Assembly: GCF_030540825.1 (NCBI RefSeq)
Contig: NZ_JAUOEO010000002.1
Span: forward strand, 620,001 to 684,000
Length of the DNA: 64,000 nucleotides
DNA from: Flavivirga spongiicola
Lineage (GTDB): Bacteria > Bacteroidota > Bacteroidia > Flavobacteriales > Flavobacteriaceae
Direction: 5' to 3'
Positions 61,790 through 64,000 of this stretch are shown piece after piece. The stretch's first letter is position 1. Each line of letters begins with the position of its first letter. The notes beneath the pieces were generated by a model. The model was not told the DNA's origin. It saw only the letters and a list, made by a program, of their open reading frames with translations, and did not search any database. Made by a program: the position numbers and the translations under genes.

Positions 61790-62803
61790 CTATAATAAGG
61801 CGTTATCTATACGGTTTTTAAATGCAATTTTATCATCAACGTGTAAAGCTAAAACTCTAAATTTTCTTTTAACGCCATAAAGTCCAATTAACGTATGTTC
61901 TGTCTTTAATTTGATTATTATATTATGCCCCTCAAGTTCTCCGAGAAATGATAATTTTCTAACGGCTTTGTTCTTCCCAATATCTTTTGAAGATATTTCT
62001 ATTGAATCGATTTTTTCCAGATCAATAGTCGATTCGCTCATAATACCGTATCGAAGGTAGAGCTTATCATTTTCTATCGATATAGGTCTTTTAATCATTG
62101 ATTTTAAAAAACCAAAAATTTGTGTTCCGGAATAAATACTCAAAAAAGTTAAAATCCAAGCGGCAATATGACTCCATTTTGCAAGTAATATGTGAAGTAC
62201 AACTGTTTCTATGGCAACAATAAATATAATGGCAATTAATAAAGATATACTACCACTATTTTTATGATATGAGAATTCATTTTCATTTAATTCTCTTTTT
62301 TTCCAATAAATAAAGCCATAGTAAAAAATAGCGATTTCCGTTGCGAATGGTATTACAGCTGGTTTAGGAAGTATTTCGGAACAAGTACTTTTAAGGATTG
62401 TAAAAAAATCGAGAGATGACGTCTTTTTCTGTTTGTAGCATTTTATGCCTTTTCTAACATTATAGATTACAAATGATAAAACCGATAATTCTATGATTGG
62501 AAAGATCCAAGTTTTAAAAAGGTTGAGGTAATATTGATTCTCAGAAGGAAGTATCACTGAACAAATAACCATTCCAAAAACCATAAAAGGGATTATTGTC
62601 GTTTTTGGAATATTGGTTTTTCTAATTAGTAAAAAATATATAAAAGGAACTGTCAATAACAGGTCAAACGTGACCCCAATTGCCAAACTATTAGGGTTTA
62701 ATTGGAATACTGATGATTTAACGATCAAAATCATCAACCCAATAATCAGTAATGGAAGCCCAAATATGATTAGTTTTTTTTGAAGGTTTATTGTTTTGTT
62801 CAT
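61790..62803 (-). CDS. Hypothetical multi-pass membrane protein
   Basis: 337 residues with about seven membrane helices in the first 230 residues, and a C-terminal beta-rich PH-like domain (about 235-330; SIENDKLYLRYGIMSESTIDLEKI). Related proteins are annotated only as hypothetical in Flavobacteriia. It lies alone between ECF and pepT genes. Confidence 0.7.
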   Translation of the reverse strand: MNKTINLQKKLIIFGLPLLIIGLMILIVKSSVFQLNPNSLAIGVTFDLLLTVPFIYFLLIRKTNIPKTTIIPFMVFGMVICSVILPSENQYYLNLFKTWIFPIIELSVLSFVIYNVRKGIKCYKQKKTSSLDFFTILKSTCSEILPKPAVIPFATEIAIFYYGFIYWKKRELNENEFSYHKNSGSISLLIAIIFIVAIETVVLHILLAKWSHIAAWILTFLSIYSGTQIFGFLKSMIKRPISIENDKLYLRYGIMSESTIDLEKIDSIEISSKDIGKNKAVRKLSFLGELEGHNIIIKLKTEHTLIGLYGVKRKFRVLALHVDDKIAFKNRIDNALL

Positions 62804-62927
62804 TTCGTTTGTTTTTTACTAATATATAACCGTTTCTATACTGAAATAAGTTCAGTACAGATTATTTAATACCAAGATACCAAGATGCAAAAGAAGTTAG
62901 CCGAAATTTTTCACAAAATCAATTTTT

Positions 62928-64000
62928 TTACTTCTCTAAAGCCGTCAATTCTGCTATTTTACAAATAACCTCTGTTGCTTTAATCATACTTTCAACAGGC
63001 ACATACTCATAACGACCATGGAAATTGTGTCCGCCGGCAAATATATTTGGGCAAGGCAAGCCCATATAACTTAATTGCGAGCCATCAGTGCCACCACGAA
63101 TGGCTTTAATTAGTGGTTCAATACCAAGTTGTTTCATGGCTTTTTCGGCAATATCTACAATATGCATCACAGGCTCGACCTTTTCTTTCATATTATAATA
63201 TTGATCTTTGATTTCGGTACTAATAACTTCCCTACCGTATTGCGAATTCAATTCGTTAGTTAGCTTTTGCATGACTTCTTTACGAGCCTCGAAATGACCT
63301 CTATCATGATCGCGAATAATATATTCTAAAACCGTTTCTTCAACATCTCCCTTCATATTATGTAAATGAAAAAAACCTTGATACCCCTCAGTATGTTCTG
63401 GAGTTTCTAGTCGTGGCAGAGAATTAATAAATTCCTGAGCGATGTACATAGAATTTATCATTTTACCTTTAGCATATCCGGGGTGTACAATTTTACCTTT
63501 TATTTTTACTACGGCACCGGCAGCGTTAAAGTTTTCGTATTCTAATTCACCTATTTGACTTCCGTCCATAGTGTAAGCCCAATCTGCACCGAATTTTTCA
63601 ACATCAAATTTATGTGCACCTCGACCTATTTCTTCATCGGGAGTGAACCCGACTCTTATTTTTCCATGTTTAATTTCCGGATGATTCACTAAATATTCCA
63701 TGGCTGAAACAATTTCACAAATTCCAGCCTTATCATCCGCACCCAGAAGGGTGTTGCCATCTGTTGTTATTAAGGTTTGACCTTTATATAAAAGTAAATC
63801 ATCAAAATAGTCGGGAGATAATACAATATTTTCATTTGCATTTAAAACAATATCATTACCATCATAATTTTCAATGATTTGAGGGTTTACATGGGCTCCT
63901 GTAAAATCCGGAGAAGTATCAAAATGTGAAACAAATCCAATAGTTGGAACATCATAATCTATATTACTAGGTAGTGTTGCCATAATGTATGCGTTAGCAT
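62928..64000 (-). CDS. pepT: Peptidase T (5' end beyond window)
   Basis: About 357 residues remain of a family near 410. The metal-binding [34 protein letters not shown] and the late [17 protein letters not shown] stretches are clear for this M20 tripeptidase. The frame runs beyond MATLPSN into ANAYI at the window edge, so the true start is outside. It removes the N-terminal residue from tripeptides in the cytoplasm. Confidence 0.92.
   Translation of the reverse strand, partial: ANAYIMATLPSNIDYDVPTIGFVSHFDTSPDFTGAHVNPQIIENYDGNDIVLNANENIVLSPDYFDDLLLYKGQTLITTDGNTLLGADDKAGICEIVSAMEYLVNHPEIKHGKIRVGFTPDEEIGRGAHKFDVEKFGADWAYTMDGSQIGELEYENFNAAGAVVKIKGKIVHPGYAKGKMINSMYIAQEFINSLPRLETPEHTEGYQGFFHLHNMKGDVEETVLEYIIRDHDRGHFEARKEVMQKLTNELNSQYGREVISTEIKDQYYNMKEKVEPVMHIVDIAEKAMKQLGIEPLIKAIRGGTDGSQLSYMGLPCPNIFAGGHNFHGRYEYVPVESMIKATEVICKIAELTALEK

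Overview
The window looks like a chromosome segment from a marine-type member of the Flavobacteriaceae (Bacteroidota). It is AT-rich, contains a type IX secretion (T9SS) sorting domain, TAnnTTTG-type promoter boxes, LytTR signalling with 2TM proteins, a TonB-dependent receptor with a carboxypeptidase-like N-terminal domain, and many small lipoproteins. No rRNA, tRNA, CRISPR array or prophage was seen. Both window ends cut a gene: a DUF58 gene at the left and pepT at the right.

Left backbone (1-22.5 kb). A MoxR/DUF58/DUF4350/DUF4129/SpoIIM operon runs leftward, with a divergent RDD gene. It is followed by a TRIC-like channel, a cyclophilin lipoprotein, a Nudix hydrolase, a PlsC-like acyltransferase, a BKACE/DUF849 enzyme with a GNAT protein, a four-member tandem family of fibrinogen-domain proteins (two full-length, two shrunken), topoisomerase III with an RluE-like pseudouridine synthase, an ECF sigma factor with a membrane partner, a type II NADH dehydrogenase and a TonB-dependent receptor.

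Cassette array (22.55-46.4 kb). This is the outstanding feature. About 26 units, each with one or two small genes all on the minus strand, are separated by 25 clear imperfect-palindromic sites of 61-190 bp. Each site starts with AAC (one AGC) and ends with GTT. The first 7-11 bases of each unit (GTTRnnnnn) are the reverse complement of the last bases of the same unit, and they differ from unit to unit. This is the signature of integron gene cassettes, where the R' and R'' arms of an attC site belong to one cassette. The sites have inner arms, unequal spacers (about 6 and 3 nt) and a nested terminal hairpin. No integrase gene lies in the window. Cassette contents are mostly lipoproteins, secreted or membrane proteins, Zn-ribbon proteins, pieces resembling translation-factor domains, a two-gene ABC transporter and one large DUF2075-type helicase/nuclease. 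One cassette carries a broken IS481-type element. At the upstream edge two 26-bp perfect palindromes flank a promoter-like box. A stray, decayed cassette lies 9 kb further right (55.5-56.15 kb).

Right backbone (46.5-64 kb). rsgA, a GNAT, an autoregulated-looking TetR, a TonB protein, a MITE-like element, a LytS/LytT two-component operon with a 2TM domain fused to the kinase and two free 2TM proteins, a T9SS-exported CotH-like protein, lpxD, a DoxX/AhpD-like/Crp cluster, a LETM1-like protein, a second ECF sigma factor, a membrane protein and pepT.

All names rest on reading motifs and family resemblance by eye; no database search was run.
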